Assembly: GCA_002377645.1 (NCBI GenBank)
Contig: DFQF01000097.1
Coordinates: forward strand, 1 to 28,208
DNA length: 28,208 nucleotides
Origin: Nitrospinaceae bacterium UBA3496
GTDB lineage: Bacteria; UBA8248
Direction of reading: 5' to 3'
Of this stretch, positions 14,641-23,241 are shown piece after piece (positions within the stretch are counted from its first letter, which is position 1; every line of letters begins with the position of its first letter). The notes under the pieces are model-generated. The model saw only the letters and a program-made list of their open reading frames with translations, did no database searches and was not told where the DNA came from. The translations under genes and the position numbers were made by a program.

Positions 14641-15483
14641 ATGGAACTTATCTCATCTGTTGAAGAAATGCGTTTATTGTGCGCAGACTTTAAAAAAAAG
14701 CCTTTTAATGTAGGTCTGGTTCCTACTATGGGCGCCCTTCATGATGGTCACATAAGTTTAATAAAAAAATCTACAGAAGATAATGAAATCACTTTAGTTA
14801 GTATATTCTTAAATCCAGCACAATTTAATTCTGCAACAGATCTCAAAAGTTATCCTAGAACAATAGAGAATGATTCTCGATTATGTAATTCTTTAGACGT
14901 TGATTTACTTTTTGTTCCTAGTGCCGATCAGATTTACCCCCCCGGATATTCTACTTGGATTGATATAGAGGGGATTGCAGAAAAGCTTTGTGGATTAAAA
15001 AGACCTGGACATTTCAGGGGTGTATCGACAGTTGTGATGAAATTGTTAACGATTTGCAGTCCCGATTTTGCTTATTTTGGAGAGAAAGATTACCAGCAGT
15101 TTTTAATAGTCCAAAGAATGTGCTTTGACTTGATGCTAGATACTGAGATTATTTTATGTCCGATAATTCGTGAGAAGGACGGCCTTGCATTAAGTAGTAG
15201 GAATGTAAATCTAAGCCAAAAAGATAGAACGCTTGCTATTTTAATTATTAAAGCAATGAAGGAAGTTGAGAAATTATTTTATGAAGGTGAAAGAAACTGT
15301 ATTGAATTAATCGAAAAGGCAAAAGAGATACTTTCTGTTCCTGATTTATACATAGAATATATAGATATTGTTGGCTCTGTAGATTTAGAAAGTTTGCAAA
15401 AAATAGAAAGCACAGCTCGCATTATGATAGCTGTGAAAATAGGATCGGTAAGACTAATAGATAATTTGTCTTTGGAACTTTAA
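14641..15483 (+). CDS. panC: Pantothenate synthetase
   Basis: ATP-dependent joining of pantoate and beta-alanine to give pantothenate, the precursor of coenzyme A. The 280-aa protein has PTMGALHDGH (28-37, the nucleotide-binding HxGH site), FLNPAQF (56-62), GEKDYQQ (147-153) and GLALSSRNVNLS (181-192), all standard for PanC. The ATG at 14641 has no clear Shine-Dalgarno sequence (only GGGCAAG nearby). The gene ends 1 nt before the next start at 15485, so it appears to be transcribed with the TPR genes, although these have no obvious link to vitamin synthesis. Confidence 0.96.
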   Translation: MELISSVEEMRLLCADFKKKPFNVGLVPTMGALHDGHISLIKKSTEDNEITLVSIFLNPAQFNSATDLKSYPRTIENDSRLCNSLDVDLLFVPSADQIYPPGYSTWIDIEGIAEKLCGLKRPGHFRGVSTVVMKLLTICSPDFAYFGEKDYQQFLIVQRMCFDLMLDTEIILCPIIREKDGLALSSRNVNLSQKDRTLAILIIKAMKEVEKLFYEGERNCIELIEKAKEILSVPDLYIEYIDIVGSVDLESLQKIESTARIMIAVKIGSVRLIDNLSLEL

Positions 15484-15484
15484 A

Positions 15485-17026
15485 ATGTTTTCTTTGAAAA
15501 AAATCATCTTCTTCAGCGCAGTTTTGGCTTTTATTTTCTTGTCTCAGAATATTTTGTTCTCGGTGGAGTTAAAGGAAAAAGAAAAAGAGAAGTCTTTTGT
15601 TTTGGGATTAAAGTTGTTCAAAGATGGTTTTTATATTCCGGCTATCGAAGTTTTTTCCGATTTTTTAATTAAGGATCAAAAAAATACGAAAAATATTATT
15701 GCAAGATTCTTGCTTGCAGAGTCTTTTAGAAAGACAAAACAATTTGATTTGGCTATAAAGAATTTTCAACTTATTTTAGCTGACAAGAATCACAGTGCAA
15801 AAGTATTTTATCTTAAGTCCTATATAAGACTTGGAGAAATTCATGAACTGCAAGGGAATGAATTAAAATCAAGCATAAATTATGAAAATGCATTTGTTCA
15901 TTTCAAAAGCAATAAATCTAAGAAATTTTCATACTTGTCGTCTCTTATAGAAAAGAAAATGCTTCGTGCGTCTTTTGCAAGGTACGGGAAGAATGATTGT
16001 CAAAGTTCTATCCAGAATATTAAGAAACTTGAATTAATTTCTGGCTGGAAGGATTCTCTTTCTGGGAAAGATTATATTCGATATCTTTTTTTGCGTGGTG
16101 ATTGTGCGCTTAGATCTGACAATTTTAAATTGTCGAAATTTTACTTTTCTGAAATATTGTTATCTAAGACAAGTTTATATATTCAAGAACAATCTAAATT
16201 TCGTCTTGCTATATCCTTAGATGAGCTGAATGAAAAGAAAAAAGCTTTTGCGATCTATCTCCAAATTGTAAAACAGAAAAAAAACAGTAATTTTAAAGGA
16301 TTTATTTTTTCCTTATGGCGTTTATCTGAAATTTCTGAAGAACTAATGGATTGGAAGGAATCTATAAGATATCTGAAATTACTTAGAAAAAGTATAGAGG
16401 AAAAGGGAGTTGTTAAAGATCGTGAATTTTCACAATTTTATGGATTGTCTGAAATACGTATTAGAGAAATAAAATTGTTTTTGACAAAAATTCGAGAGAG
16501 AAACTTAGTTGTTGAAAAAGAGAAAATTATTTATGCAAGAAAAGTTAGAAACCGTAAAAAAAGAATTAAAGAAATTGAGAAGAAATATCAAGAACAAACA
16601 AGAAAACGTGATGAGGAAAACGTAAGGAGGAAAAAAGCCTTCCTTGAAGCTCTTGTTGATTACAAAAATAAAATTCGAAGGTCAGAAGAACAATATCTTC
16701 GTAAGGTTGAAAAGAGAAAAAAGAAGATACGTGCATTAAGGCTCGAGAATGTTGAGAAACTTGAAACTTACAAGAAGAAGGTGCGCGATCTAGAAAGAGC
16801 GTATCTTCGTAAAGTAAAAAATAGAGAAAAGAATGTGCGCGTGTTGAAACTGGAGAATATAAAGAAACTCGAATTTTATAAAAAGAAGGTACGTCAGTTA
16901 GAGAAAGAGTATCTTCGTAAGGTAAAGCAAAGAAAAGAAAAAGTTCTTTTCCTAAAGAAAAAATATAAGGAAAGATTGATGGAACGCGAAAAATTTATTC
17001 GCTCTAGAGAGCCCTTGTTTAGGTAA
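15485..17026 (+). CDS. Secreted TPR protein with a C-terminal coiled coil built from 36-residue repeats
   Basis: A 513-aa protein that I cannot name. Residues 1-26 look like a signal peptide or anchor (KKIIFFSAVLAFIFLSQNILFS). Residues about 35-340 are helical with TPR-like spacing (GLKLFKDGFYIPAIEVFSDFL; SFRKTKQFDLAIKNFQLIL; FRLAISLDELNEKKKAFAIYLQIV). From about 340 to the end it is very rich in Lys/Arg/Glu and predicted to be a long coiled coil, containing a 36-residue repeat starting at Y404, Y440 and Y476 (YLRKV...). It starts 1 nt after panC and precedes the larger TPR gene by 8 nt, then exbB, exbD and tonB. A periplasmic scaffold or tether for that motor complex is a reasonable inference, not shown. 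Confidence 0.8.
   Translation: MFSLKKIIFFSAVLAFIFLSQNILFSVELKEKEKEKSFVLGLKLFKDGFYIPAIEVFSDFLIKDQKNTKNIIARFLLAESFRKTKQFDLAIKNFQLILADKNHSAKVFYLKSYIRLGEIHELQGNELKSSINYENAFVHFKSNKSKKFSYLSSLIEKKMLRASFARYGKNDCQSSIQNIKKLELISGWKDSLSGKDYIRYLFLRGDCALRSDNFKLSKFYFSEILLSKTSLYIQEQSKFRLAISLDELNEKKKAFAIYLQIVKQKKNSNFKGFIFSLWRLSEISEELMDWKESIRYLKLLRKSIEEKGVVKDREFSQFYGLSEIRIREIKLFLTKIRERNLVVEKEKIIYARKVRNRKKRIKEIEKKYQEQTRKRDEENVRRKKAFLEALVDYKNKIRRSEEQYLRKVEKRKKKIRALRLENVEKLETYKKKVRDLERAYLRKVKNREKNVRVLKLENIKKLEFYKKKVRQLEKEYLRKVKQRKEKVLFLKKKYKERLMEREKFIRSREPLFR
16694..16978 (+). repeat. 108-bp in-frame tandem repeat inside the coiled-coil region
   Basis: TATCTTCGTAA recurs at 16694, 16802 and 16910, exactly 108 bp apart. 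Two full units and about 69 bp of a third are recognisable. Translated, each unit starts YLRKV and ends KKVR.LE. The units have drifted at synonymous and some non-synonymous sites, so the duplication is not recent. Confidence 0.85.
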
Positions 17027-17034
17027 TTAATTTT

Positions 17035-20000
17035 ATGGATTTGAAAAGATATGTTTTGAGAATTCAATGTCTTGTATTTCTGTTAGTTGTGTATCTTTGT
17101 CTGTTTTTACTTTTCCCAATGGATTTATTAAGCGCAACTCAAAAAAAAACACAAAAAGAATTAGAACTGAAACTTAAAATACCTCCAGTAACTATAAACT
17201 GGAAAAGTAGCTTGAAAATAATCGGAACTAAGAAAAAGCTGGTTCCGCCTAAATATATTAAATTTTCATTCCAAGATCTTTTAGTTAATCCTGAAATGCC
17301 TGAAATTCGACTTCCCAACCGTTTCTTCCCAACTGAGTCTAGTGTAGATCTTGAATTAGCATATGCCGGCTATGCTTGGTACTTAGATTTGTTTGGTAAT
17401 ATTGTAGAACTTTTTGAAACAGGAAGAGCGTATTTGCATAAAAAATCTCCCGTAGAAGCTTTTTATTATTTCGAAAAAGCTAAAGATAAAGCAAAGGAAA
17501 GTGAGAATGTTCTTTATCTTTCTGCTTCTTTGTTCTGGGGTGTGGAAGCTCTAATGCAAATGAATCAATATAAGAAAGCAAGTCAATGGAGAGATAAACT
17601 CTTGAAAATGAAAGGTAATGTTTCACTACCATATGTCTCTTCTGCTAGTTTTTATTTAGCTTTGATGGCCTGTCAAAACAAGAATTACTCTTTATGTTTG
17701 AAGATTACCGAAGGAAAACATTGGAAAAGGAGTATTTATTATAGACATGCTGCTTATCTGAAATCATGGGCTTTATATAAGCAAAAACAATTTTCTTCAG
17801 CAAAAAAAAGTTGGATTTCTCTATCTGATTATAAAGGTGATTATCAGTTAGAGTCGCTTGTAAATGCAGGTATTGTGTCTGTCCGGACTGGAGATTTTAA
17901 GGAATCACTTAGTTTGTTCCGTCAAGCAATAAAGTTTTTAGCCAAACAAAAAGTTCAAAACTATGTTTATGAGAGCATAACTTTATACGCGAAAGGCTGG
18001 AGTGAATTAAAGTTAGGGAAATATAATGATGCGTTGCTATCCTTTGCCTTGTTTGAAAAGAAATATCCTATACATAAATTAAGTAACTCTGTTCAAGTCG
18101 GTTCTATTTCTGCAAAGTTGCGTCTATTTAGACAAGGCATTTTGCATGTGAGTGAAATTGTAAAGATTGTTGAAAGTTCAAGGAAGTTTCTGTCTGAATC
18201 TTTAGAAACAGAAAATATTTTACTTGAATTAGCTTGGTCTTTGTTTGAAAAAAAAGAATTTTCTAAAGCCGTTTATTACGTTACGCAAGTAACCGATCAA
18301 AGTCCATTGAGGAAGATTTACCCTATAGCTCTTATACTTGAAGGTTTATGTTTTTATGAAATGGGAGAGTATTCCAGATCATTTGGAATACTTAAAAGGA
18401 CCAATGATCTTTTTCAATACAGAAGCTTCCAAAGTGAAATAAAACTAAAAAATATTTCAAGTTTGTATTTCTCTTTAGCGGCAATTCATATGAAGGATTA
18501 TAAATTAGCAGAAGAAACTCTTAGGGATTTAGTTAGACAAGAAAAAAATAAAAAGTATGAGTATATCTATTATATGGCTACTGTTTGGCTTGGAGAAATT
18601 TTCTTGGAAAGAAGAAAGTATAAAAGTGCTGAAGTGTTATTTTTGTCTATTCCTCCTTCCTCCACTTCTTATTTGCAAGCTCAAATGGGATTGTCTTGGA
18701 TTTATTTTTCACGTAAAGATTGGAAAAAATCTGCGATTTTATTCGAAAAAATCTTTTATTCATCTCCTTACGGAAAATATGCATCTGAGTCACTTTTTCG
18801 GGCAGCTGAATCAAGATTTAACCTAGGGGATTTTCAGAAGGCAATTCATACATTTGATCGTGTGGAAAAAAGATTTGATGGTACTTTAGTTTCTGAGCGC
18901 GCTCTTTATCAAAAGATAAAATTGTTAATACAAAGGAGCAAGTTGAATGCTGCAGAATCTGCACTTTCAACTTTTCTAACGAAATATTCCAAATCCACAT
19001 TTCTTGACGAAATAATGTTTCATTATGCATTAATACCATTCCATAAGCTTAATTATTCGGTTTCACTTGAAAGGTTAAAAGATTTTATTCGGAAAAATCC
19101 TCAATCTAAGTTTTTGACTAAGGCATACTTAAGGGTAGGTGATACGCATTATAATCTTAGTGATTTTAAGAAAGCAGAAATTGTTTATTCATTTATTGCA
19201 AGTAAATTTCAATTATATCCAGAGGCAAGGGAAGCTGCATATAGTTATGCGATGACGAGCGCAAGGAGAAAGAATTTTTCTGAGTTCTTGTTACAGGCGA
19301 GGCGAGTTATAAAGAGGTCTCCGAAAGAACTTTTAAGTATTGCTCTTTCTTTTCAAATTGCAGAAACATATTTCTCAGAAAAAAAATTAGACAAGGCATT
19401 TGAGGAATATTTGCAAATTTTTGCAGAATATCCAAATTCCCCATTTGCAGCACAGGCATTGTTTAGAATTTCCATGATCCATCGTATGAATGGAAAAATT
19501 GATGCTTCTTTAAGTTCTTATGAAAGAATTCTGAGAAAATATCCTAAGCATACAATGCGACCGGACGTCCTTTTTGCATTAGGTAAAACGTTATATGAAA
19601 TTGGCAGATATTCTGAATCTAAGAAATGGTTTGATTCATTGTTATCTGAATTTGATAATCACGAGTATGTATCCTTGTCAAGGTATTATTTAGGAATCTG
19701 TTATAAAAAGTTGGGAGAGAAACAAAAATCTATTGAGCAGTTTTCAAAAATAACCAAACATATTACAAAAAATAATGTTGAAATAAGAGTAAATTCTATG
19801 CTTGAGCTTGGTAGTATTTTTATAGAGGAAAAACGTTTTGAGGAAGCAAAGAAAGTATTGTTGCCAGCTTCAAAAATGAAAAATTCAAGTATTTCTGCTA
19901 GAGCTAGATTTCTGCTTATCCGTATTCTTGAGGAGAAAGAGGATAGAAAAGCAGGGCTTGGATATTTGCATCTAGCTTATAAGTTTTCTGATGATGAAGA

Positions 20001-20163
20001 CATAGTTTGTAAATCATTATTAAGGTCAGCTGGAATTTATGAATTGAGAAAAGAGTTTTCAACGGCTCAAAAAATTCTTGAAAAAATTGAACGTTCGGCT
20101 AATCTTAAAAAATGTAATAAGATAGCCACTAAAAAGTTAAGAAATTTTGTCAAGAATAAATAA
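17035..20163 (+). CDS. Large TPR-repeat envelope protein
   Basis: A 1042-aa protein with an N-terminal hydrophobic segment (about 11-34, ending LLSAT; signal peptide or anchor) and then TPR or Sel1-like helical pairs over nearly the whole length. Clear units near the C-terminus include FEEYLQIFAEYPNSPFAAQALF, ASLSSYERILRKYPKHTMRP and YSESKKWFDSLLSEF. These resemble BamD/CpoB(YbgF)-type repeats that bind partner proteins in the periplasm. No catalytic motif is visible. It lies between another TPR protein and exbB/exbD/tonB, 52 nt before exbB, so it likely serves the same envelope system. Comparable large TPR proteins beside TolQ/ExbB homologues are known in deltaproteobacteria-like genomes, but I know of no defined role. 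Confidence 0.82.
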   Translation: MDLKRYVLRIQCLVFLLVVYLCLFLLFPMDLLSATQKKTQKELELKLKIPPVTINWKSSLKIIGTKKKLVPPKYIKFSFQDLLVNPEMPEIRLPNRFFPTESSVDLELAYAGYAWYLDLFGNIVELFETGRAYLHKKSPVEAFYYFEKAKDKAKESENVLYLSASLFWGVEALMQMNQYKKASQWRDKLLKMKGNVSLPYVSSASFYLALMACQNKNYSLCLKITEGKHWKRSIYYRHAAYLKSWALYKQKQFSSAKKSWISLSDYKGDYQLESLVNAGIVSVRTGDFKESLSLFRQAIKFLAKQKVQNYVYESITLYAKGWSELKLGKYNDALLSFALFEKKYPIHKLSNSVQVGSISAKLRLFRQGILHVSEIVKIVESSRKFLSESLETENILLELAWSLFEKKEFSKAVYYVTQVTDQSPLRKIYPIALILEGLCFYEMGEYSRSFGILKRTNDLFQYRSFQSEIKLKNISSLYFSLAAIHMKDYKLAEETLRDLVRQEKNKKYEYIYYMATVWLGEIFLERRKYKSAEVLFLSIPPSSTSYLQAQMGLSWIYFSRKDWKKSAILFEKIFYSSPYGKYASESLFRAAESRFNLGDFQKAIHTFDRVEKRFDGTLVSERALYQKIKLLIQRSKLNAAESALSTFLTKYSKSTFLDEIMFHYALIPFHKLNYSVSLERLKDFIRKNPQSKFLTKAYLRVGDTHYNLSDFKKAEIVYSFIASKFQLYPEAREAAYSYAMTSARRKNFSEFLLQARRVIKRSPKELLSIALSFQIAETYFSEKKLDKAFEEYLQIFAEYPNSPFAAQALFRISMIHRMNGKIDASLSSYERILRKYPKHTMRPDVLFALGKTLYEIGRYSESKKWFDSLLSEFDNHEYVSLSRYYLGICYKKLGEKQKSIEQFSKITKHITKNNVEIRVNSMLELGSIFIEEKRFEEAKKVLLPASKMKNSSISARARFLLIRILEEKEDRKAGLGYLHLAYKFSDDEDIVCKSLLRSAGIYELRKEFSTAQKILEKIERSANLKKCNKIATKKLRNFVKNK

Positions 20164-20215
20164 AATTCTTTGAAAAGAGAAGCAGTTTAACTCTAATTAT
20201 TGAGAGGAAATCGAA

Positions 20216-20827
20216 ATGGGAACTTTTTTGGACTTGCTATGGAGCGGAGGCATTTTAATGATTCCTCTTTTCGTTTGTTCAGTTCTTTCTCTTGCGATTA
20301 TTATTGAGAGAATTTTTGTTCTGAGAGACAAGGAGATTGTGAAACTCGATGTGGTTAGAAGCGTTAAAGAGTTAGTCGCTCAAAAGAAAGTTCCTGAAGC
20401 TATAACTTTATGTGAGAAAAATCCATCATCAATAGGAAGAATAGTATGCGAGGTATTAAGAAGTAATTTTAAAGATAGAACAATCCTCAAAGAGATAGGT
20501 GAAAACGCAGGACGTCAAGAGGTTCCGATTCTCGAAAAAAATTTACAATCACTTGGCACAATTGCTGCTGTGGCACCTTTGTTGGGCCTTACAGGGACTG
20601 TTTTTGGGATGATTAAAGTGTTTACTGTTATTAGCGAAAAGGGAATAGCACATCCAAGTCAACTTGCAGGAGGAATTAGCGAAGCACTCGTAACAACAGC
20701 TACAGGTTTGGTTGTGGGAATTCCCGCATTAGTTTTTTTTAATTATTTTAGTAGCAAGATAGATAAGTTTTTATTGAAAATTGAGAATCAGATTACTCAA
20801 CTTATTGAAGTTCTTGTAGGAGAATAG
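20216..20827 (+). CDS. exbB: ExbB/TolQ/MotA-family proton channel protein
   Basis: Inner-membrane stator of a proton-driven motor (203 aa). Three transmembrane helices in the family arrangement: about 9-33, 113-138 and 152-178, with the conserved blocks APLLGLTGTVFGMI (120-133) and GGISEALVTTATGLVVGIPAL (152-172), whose threonines line the pore. The cytoplasmic loop lies between helices 1 and 2. The ATG at 20216 has AGAGGA upstream. It is followed after 2 nt by exbD and then by a TonB-like gene, so ExbB is a better name than TolQ, but no tolB, pal or dedicated receptor is in the window to decide between TonB and Tol function. Confidence 0.93.
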   Translation: MGTFLDLLWSGGILMIPLFVCSVLSLAIIIERIFVLRDKEIVKLDVVRSVKELVAQKKVPEAITLCEKNPSSIGRIVCEVLRSNFKDRTILKEIGENAGRQEVPILEKNLQSLGTIAAVAPLLGLTGTVFGMIKVFTVISEKGIAHPSQLAGGISEALVTTATGLVVGIPALVFFNYFSSKIDKFLLKIENQITQLIEVLVGE

Positions 20828-20829
20828 TT

Positions 20830-21240
20830 TTGAAATTTCGTGATTATCGACGTGTAAAAGCTCAACCTGGACTGACTTCAATGATAGATATAATTTTTCT
20901 TTTACTTATTTTCTTCGTTCTAAGTTCTACGTTTGTCTTGCAGCCTGCAATTAAAATAAAATTACCTAAAACATTGACTAGTCAACTTCCTGTCAGAAAG
21001 GAAGTTATAGTTATTATTGCAAGAGATAAAAGGGTTTTTATTAATAATAAACTGACAAAATATTCTGATATTTTTAATCGATTCCAGGAAGAATCTAAAT
21101 TGCAACCAAATGGAACAGTTGTGATACGTGCAGATAGGGATGTTGCCCACGGCTTTGTTGTTAAGGTGATGGATATTGTCAAACAGGCCGGTTTCCCTAA
21201 TCTTGCAATAGCTACAGAGCCGATTAAGCTAGAGAAATAA
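20830..21240 (+). CDS. exbD: ExbD/TolR-family biopolymer transport protein
   Basis: Partner of ExbB in the proton-driven complex (136 aa). A short basic cytoplasmic N-terminus leads to one transmembrane helix (about 18-38) with the essential proton-carrying aspartate D20 in LTSMIDIIFLLLIFF. A periplasmic domain follows with VVIRADRDVAHGFVVKVMDIVKQAG, the family's conserved C-terminal fold. The start is TTG at 20830, with AGGAG at 20818-20822 located in the end of exbB (7-nt spacer). All key residues are present. Confidence 0.93.
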   Translation: MKFRDYRRVKAQPGLTSMIDIIFLLLIFFVLSSTFVLQPAIKIKLPKTLTSQLPVRKEVIVIIARDKRVFINNKLTKYSDIFNRFQEESKLQPNGTVVIRADRDVAHGFVVKVMDIVKQAGFPNLAIATEPIKLEK

Positions 21241-21265
21241 CTGTTCTTTTGAAAGGGGTCATATT

Positions 21266-22318
21266 GTGACTTTGCGATTTCTCTGTGGAATTTTTGGGTC
21301 TGTATTTTTACATGCACTTTTAGTGATCTTTGCACCTGATGTCGTGTTGCCGAAAATGAGTATGCCTGAATATAAGAAACATGAAGTCTCTTTTGTGAAT
21401 AGACATTTGAAGTTACCTAAGGCATTAATTCATAAACCGGTTCCAGAGGTGCCAGTTCCAAGTTTTATCCCTGTAATTAAAAAACCAAAAATGCCATCGA
21501 GGCCGGTTTTGTCTGATCCAAATACTATACCTAAAGTCAAACCACCGAAGTTGCCTGTGAAACCGATTTTAGCTAGAGTTGAAGAAATCCCATTTGTCAG
21601 ACTCCCTAAATTGCCTTTAAAGCCAGTTTCTCCTCAATATGTTCCTCAAGTTAGGATTCCTAAATATCCTGCTGAAATTGTCCCACAAAAATCTTTTCCT
21701 AAGATTTCATTGCCCAATAGAAAATTTATCTCTAAAAAAACAAGAAAAGAAAAAAGAAAGCAATTCACTGACCTAAAAAGTAAATCGAAGATAGTTGCAT
21801 CACCTAAAGTGAAATTTGCAGATCTTTTTATGTCAGAGGAAGCAAAATCGATTTTAAGTAAAGAAATTCATAATATTGATTTTAAAAATTATATTTTAAA
21901 GAAAAAAGAACGTTCCCCAGAGGAAACAAGTATATTTGTTGGAGATGTTAATGTTTCAACTAAAGAGATTGATATTGATAAATATCTTGAGAAAAGTCGA
22001 AAAGAGTTAAGAAGCAAAAGTATTCTTATTGTAGATAGTCCCTTACGTAAAGAAATGGACAGGAGAACTCGCCGTTTACTCTTTTCACCTCCACTTCCTA
22101 AAATTAGTTCTTTGCAGATGCCAGTAACTGTAGTTTTAAAGTTTTGGGTTCTATCTGATGGAAGTGTTGGTAGAGTTTTAGTAGAAAGAAAAGCTAATGC
22201 ATATTTGGAAGTTTATGCTATTAACCATTTGAAAAGATGGAAGTTTAACAGTCTATCTTTAAGCTATAAATCTAAAGAGCAATGGGGGATTGTAGTTTAT
22301 AGATTCTTAGTTAATTGA
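21266..22318 (+). CDS. tonB: TonB-like energy transducer
   Basis: A 350-aa TonB-type protein. Residues about 7-24 form the N-terminal transmembrane anchor; 50-150 are a Pro/Lys-rich rod containing an imperfect repeat (PPKLPVKP at 93-100 and LPKLPLKP at 113-120); 150-270 are charged and helical; and 285-350 match the TonB C-terminal domain (VTVVLKFWVLSDGSVGRVLV, then YAINHLKRWKF and IVVYRFLVN). It should couple the ExbB/ExbD motor to an outer-membrane partner. GTG at 21266 follows AAGGGG with a 7-nt spacer. It is longer than E. coli TonB (239 aa) because of the extra charged region. No TonB-dependent receptor is encoded in the window. Confidence 0.88.
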   Translation: MTLRFLCGIFGSVFLHALLVIFAPDVVLPKMSMPEYKKHEVSFVNRHLKLPKALIHKPVPEVPVPSFIPVIKKPKMPSRPVLSDPNTIPKVKPPKLPVKPILARVEEIPFVRLPKLPLKPVSPQYVPQVRIPKYPAEIVPQKSFPKISLPNRKFISKKTRKEKRKQFTDLKSKSKIVASPKVKFADLFMSEEAKSILSKEIHNIDFKNYILKKKERSPEETSIFVGDVNVSTKEIDIDKYLEKSRKELRSKSILIVDSPLRKEMDRRTRRLLFSPPLPKISSLQMPVTVVLKFWVLSDGSVGRVLVERKANAYLEVYAINHLKRWKFNSLSLSYKSKEQWGIVVYRFLVN

Positions 22319-22342
22319 TCACTTAAAAAGGACTAATTTTTT

Positions 22343-22789
22343 ATGCCTCCAATACTTTTTTTTGAAGATTTCGAAGTGGGACAAAGTTGGAAGACAGATT
22401 TGAGAAAAATCTCTGAATCTGATGTTCTATCTTTTGCTGAATTGACTGGAGATAGTACTTATTTACATACGGATGAAGTCTTAGCATCTAAAGGCCCATT
22501 TGGAGAAAGAATTTCTCACGGACTGTTAGGTTTATCAGTTTTAATAGGCCTTGTAACTCAAATGGGTATAGTGGAAACATCAATAGAAGCATTCCTTGGA
22601 GTTAATTGGAGTTTTAAAGGCCCAATTTTCTTTGATGATACTGTTTATGGAAAATTGACAGTTTTAGAATCCAGAAAGAGTAAAAAAGGAAAGGGTTTAG
22701 TCACTTTTTCAGTAACTCTATTAAATTTCTCAGATATTGTATTACAGGAAGGGGAAATAACGTTTATGATTAAACTCAAAAGCAATTAA
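22343..22789 (+). CDS. MaoC-like hot-dog-fold (R)-enoyl-CoA hydratase family protein
   Basis: A 148-aa single hot-dog-domain protein. The hydratase 2 signature is readable: SFAELTGDSTYLHTD with D37 and H42 (Asp-x4-His), followed by GPFGERISHGLLGLSV (51-66). This fits MaoC/PhaJ-type acyl-CoA hydratases acting on (R)-3-hydroxyacyl-CoA, but many such proteins act on other acyl-CoAs. It lies 24 nt after tonB with a good AAAAAGGA site and is the last gene of the long plus-strand run. Its TAA is 10 nt from the stop of the convergent MoaD-like gene. No other fatty-acid gene is nearby, so the substrate is not inferable. Confidence 0.85.
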   Translation: MPPILFFEDFEVGQSWKTDLRKISESDVLSFAELTGDSTYLHTDEVLASKGPFGERISHGLLGLSVLIGLVTQMGIVETSIEAFLGVNWSFKGPIFFDDTVYGKLTVLESRKSKKGKGLVTFSVTLLNFSDIVLQEGEITFMIKLKSN

Positions 22790-22799
22790 TGTCCTGTTG

Positions 22800-23042
22800 T
22801 TAACCTCCGACGATTGCCGGAAAAACGAACATTTCGTCACCTTCTGATAAAATCACATTTTTCTTTGCATGTCTTCCATTCACTAACACGATGTACGCTT
22901 CTTCTTCAGGAATATCAAAGATTTTTAGGACAAACGAAACATCTGAACCTTTAGGAATTTCTATCTTTGCTCTACCCTCTGTATCTTGGTCTTTCGGCAT
23001 TTTATTTTCAAAATTAGCAAAAAGCCCTATGATTATTTCCAT
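22800..23042 (-). CDS. MoaD/ThiS-family ubiquitin-like sulfur carrier
   Basis: An 80-aa beta-grasp protein ending in Gly-Gly (G79-G80), the C-terminus that is adenylated and thiocarboxylated in MoaD, ThiS and related carriers. It also has YIVLVNGRHAKKNVILSEGDEMFVFPAIVGG, matching the family's VNG..A....L..GDEV.VFP...GG end. MoaD-type (molybdopterin synthase small subunit) seems closer than ThiS by the FPAIVGG ending. It stands alone: no moaE, moeB or thi gene is adjacent. MsrP, encoded about 4 kb away, needs molybdopterin, but a link is only suggestive. The start is ATG at 23042, 199 nt from the divergent hisC. Confidence 0.85.
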   Translation of the reverse strand: MEIIIGLFANFENKMPKDQDTEGRAKIEIPKGSDVSFVLKIFDIPEEEAYIVLVNGRHAKKNVILSEGDEMFVFPAIVGG

Positions 23043-23187
23043 TTCTCTAAAATCCTTGCTTATTTAATTTAATCATGTCATTTATTATTGGTGCTTGAAT
23101 TTTAGAATTTACATAAACAATCGAATTTGCTCAACATGAGATTTGAAAAGTATTCACTAGAGATTTTGCTTGTTTTTCTTTTGCCTT

Positions 23188-23205
23188 GATCATAATGTTA
23201 TGATC
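23188..23205. promoter_or_regulatory. Perfect 18-bp palindrome upstream of hisC (putative operator)
   Basis: GATCATAATGTTATGATC: two 8-bp arms that are exact reverse complements around a 2-bp centre, 36 nt before the hisC ATG and in the region divergent to the MoaD-like gene. It contains -10-like hexamers CATAAT (23191-23196) and TATGAT (23199-23204), so a bound dimeric protein could block transcription. No downstream T tract argues against a terminator. Confidence 0.5.
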
Positions 23206-23241
23206 TGAAATCTTGCTTACATAGAATCGAAAGGTATTTGT

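Noticed and set aside
18557..19039. Alternative frames inside the large TPR gene (18557-18826 plus, 18818-19039 minus)
   Set aside because: The 1042-aa frame is continuous across them with TPR periodicity; the alternatives have no pattern and no ribosome-binding site.
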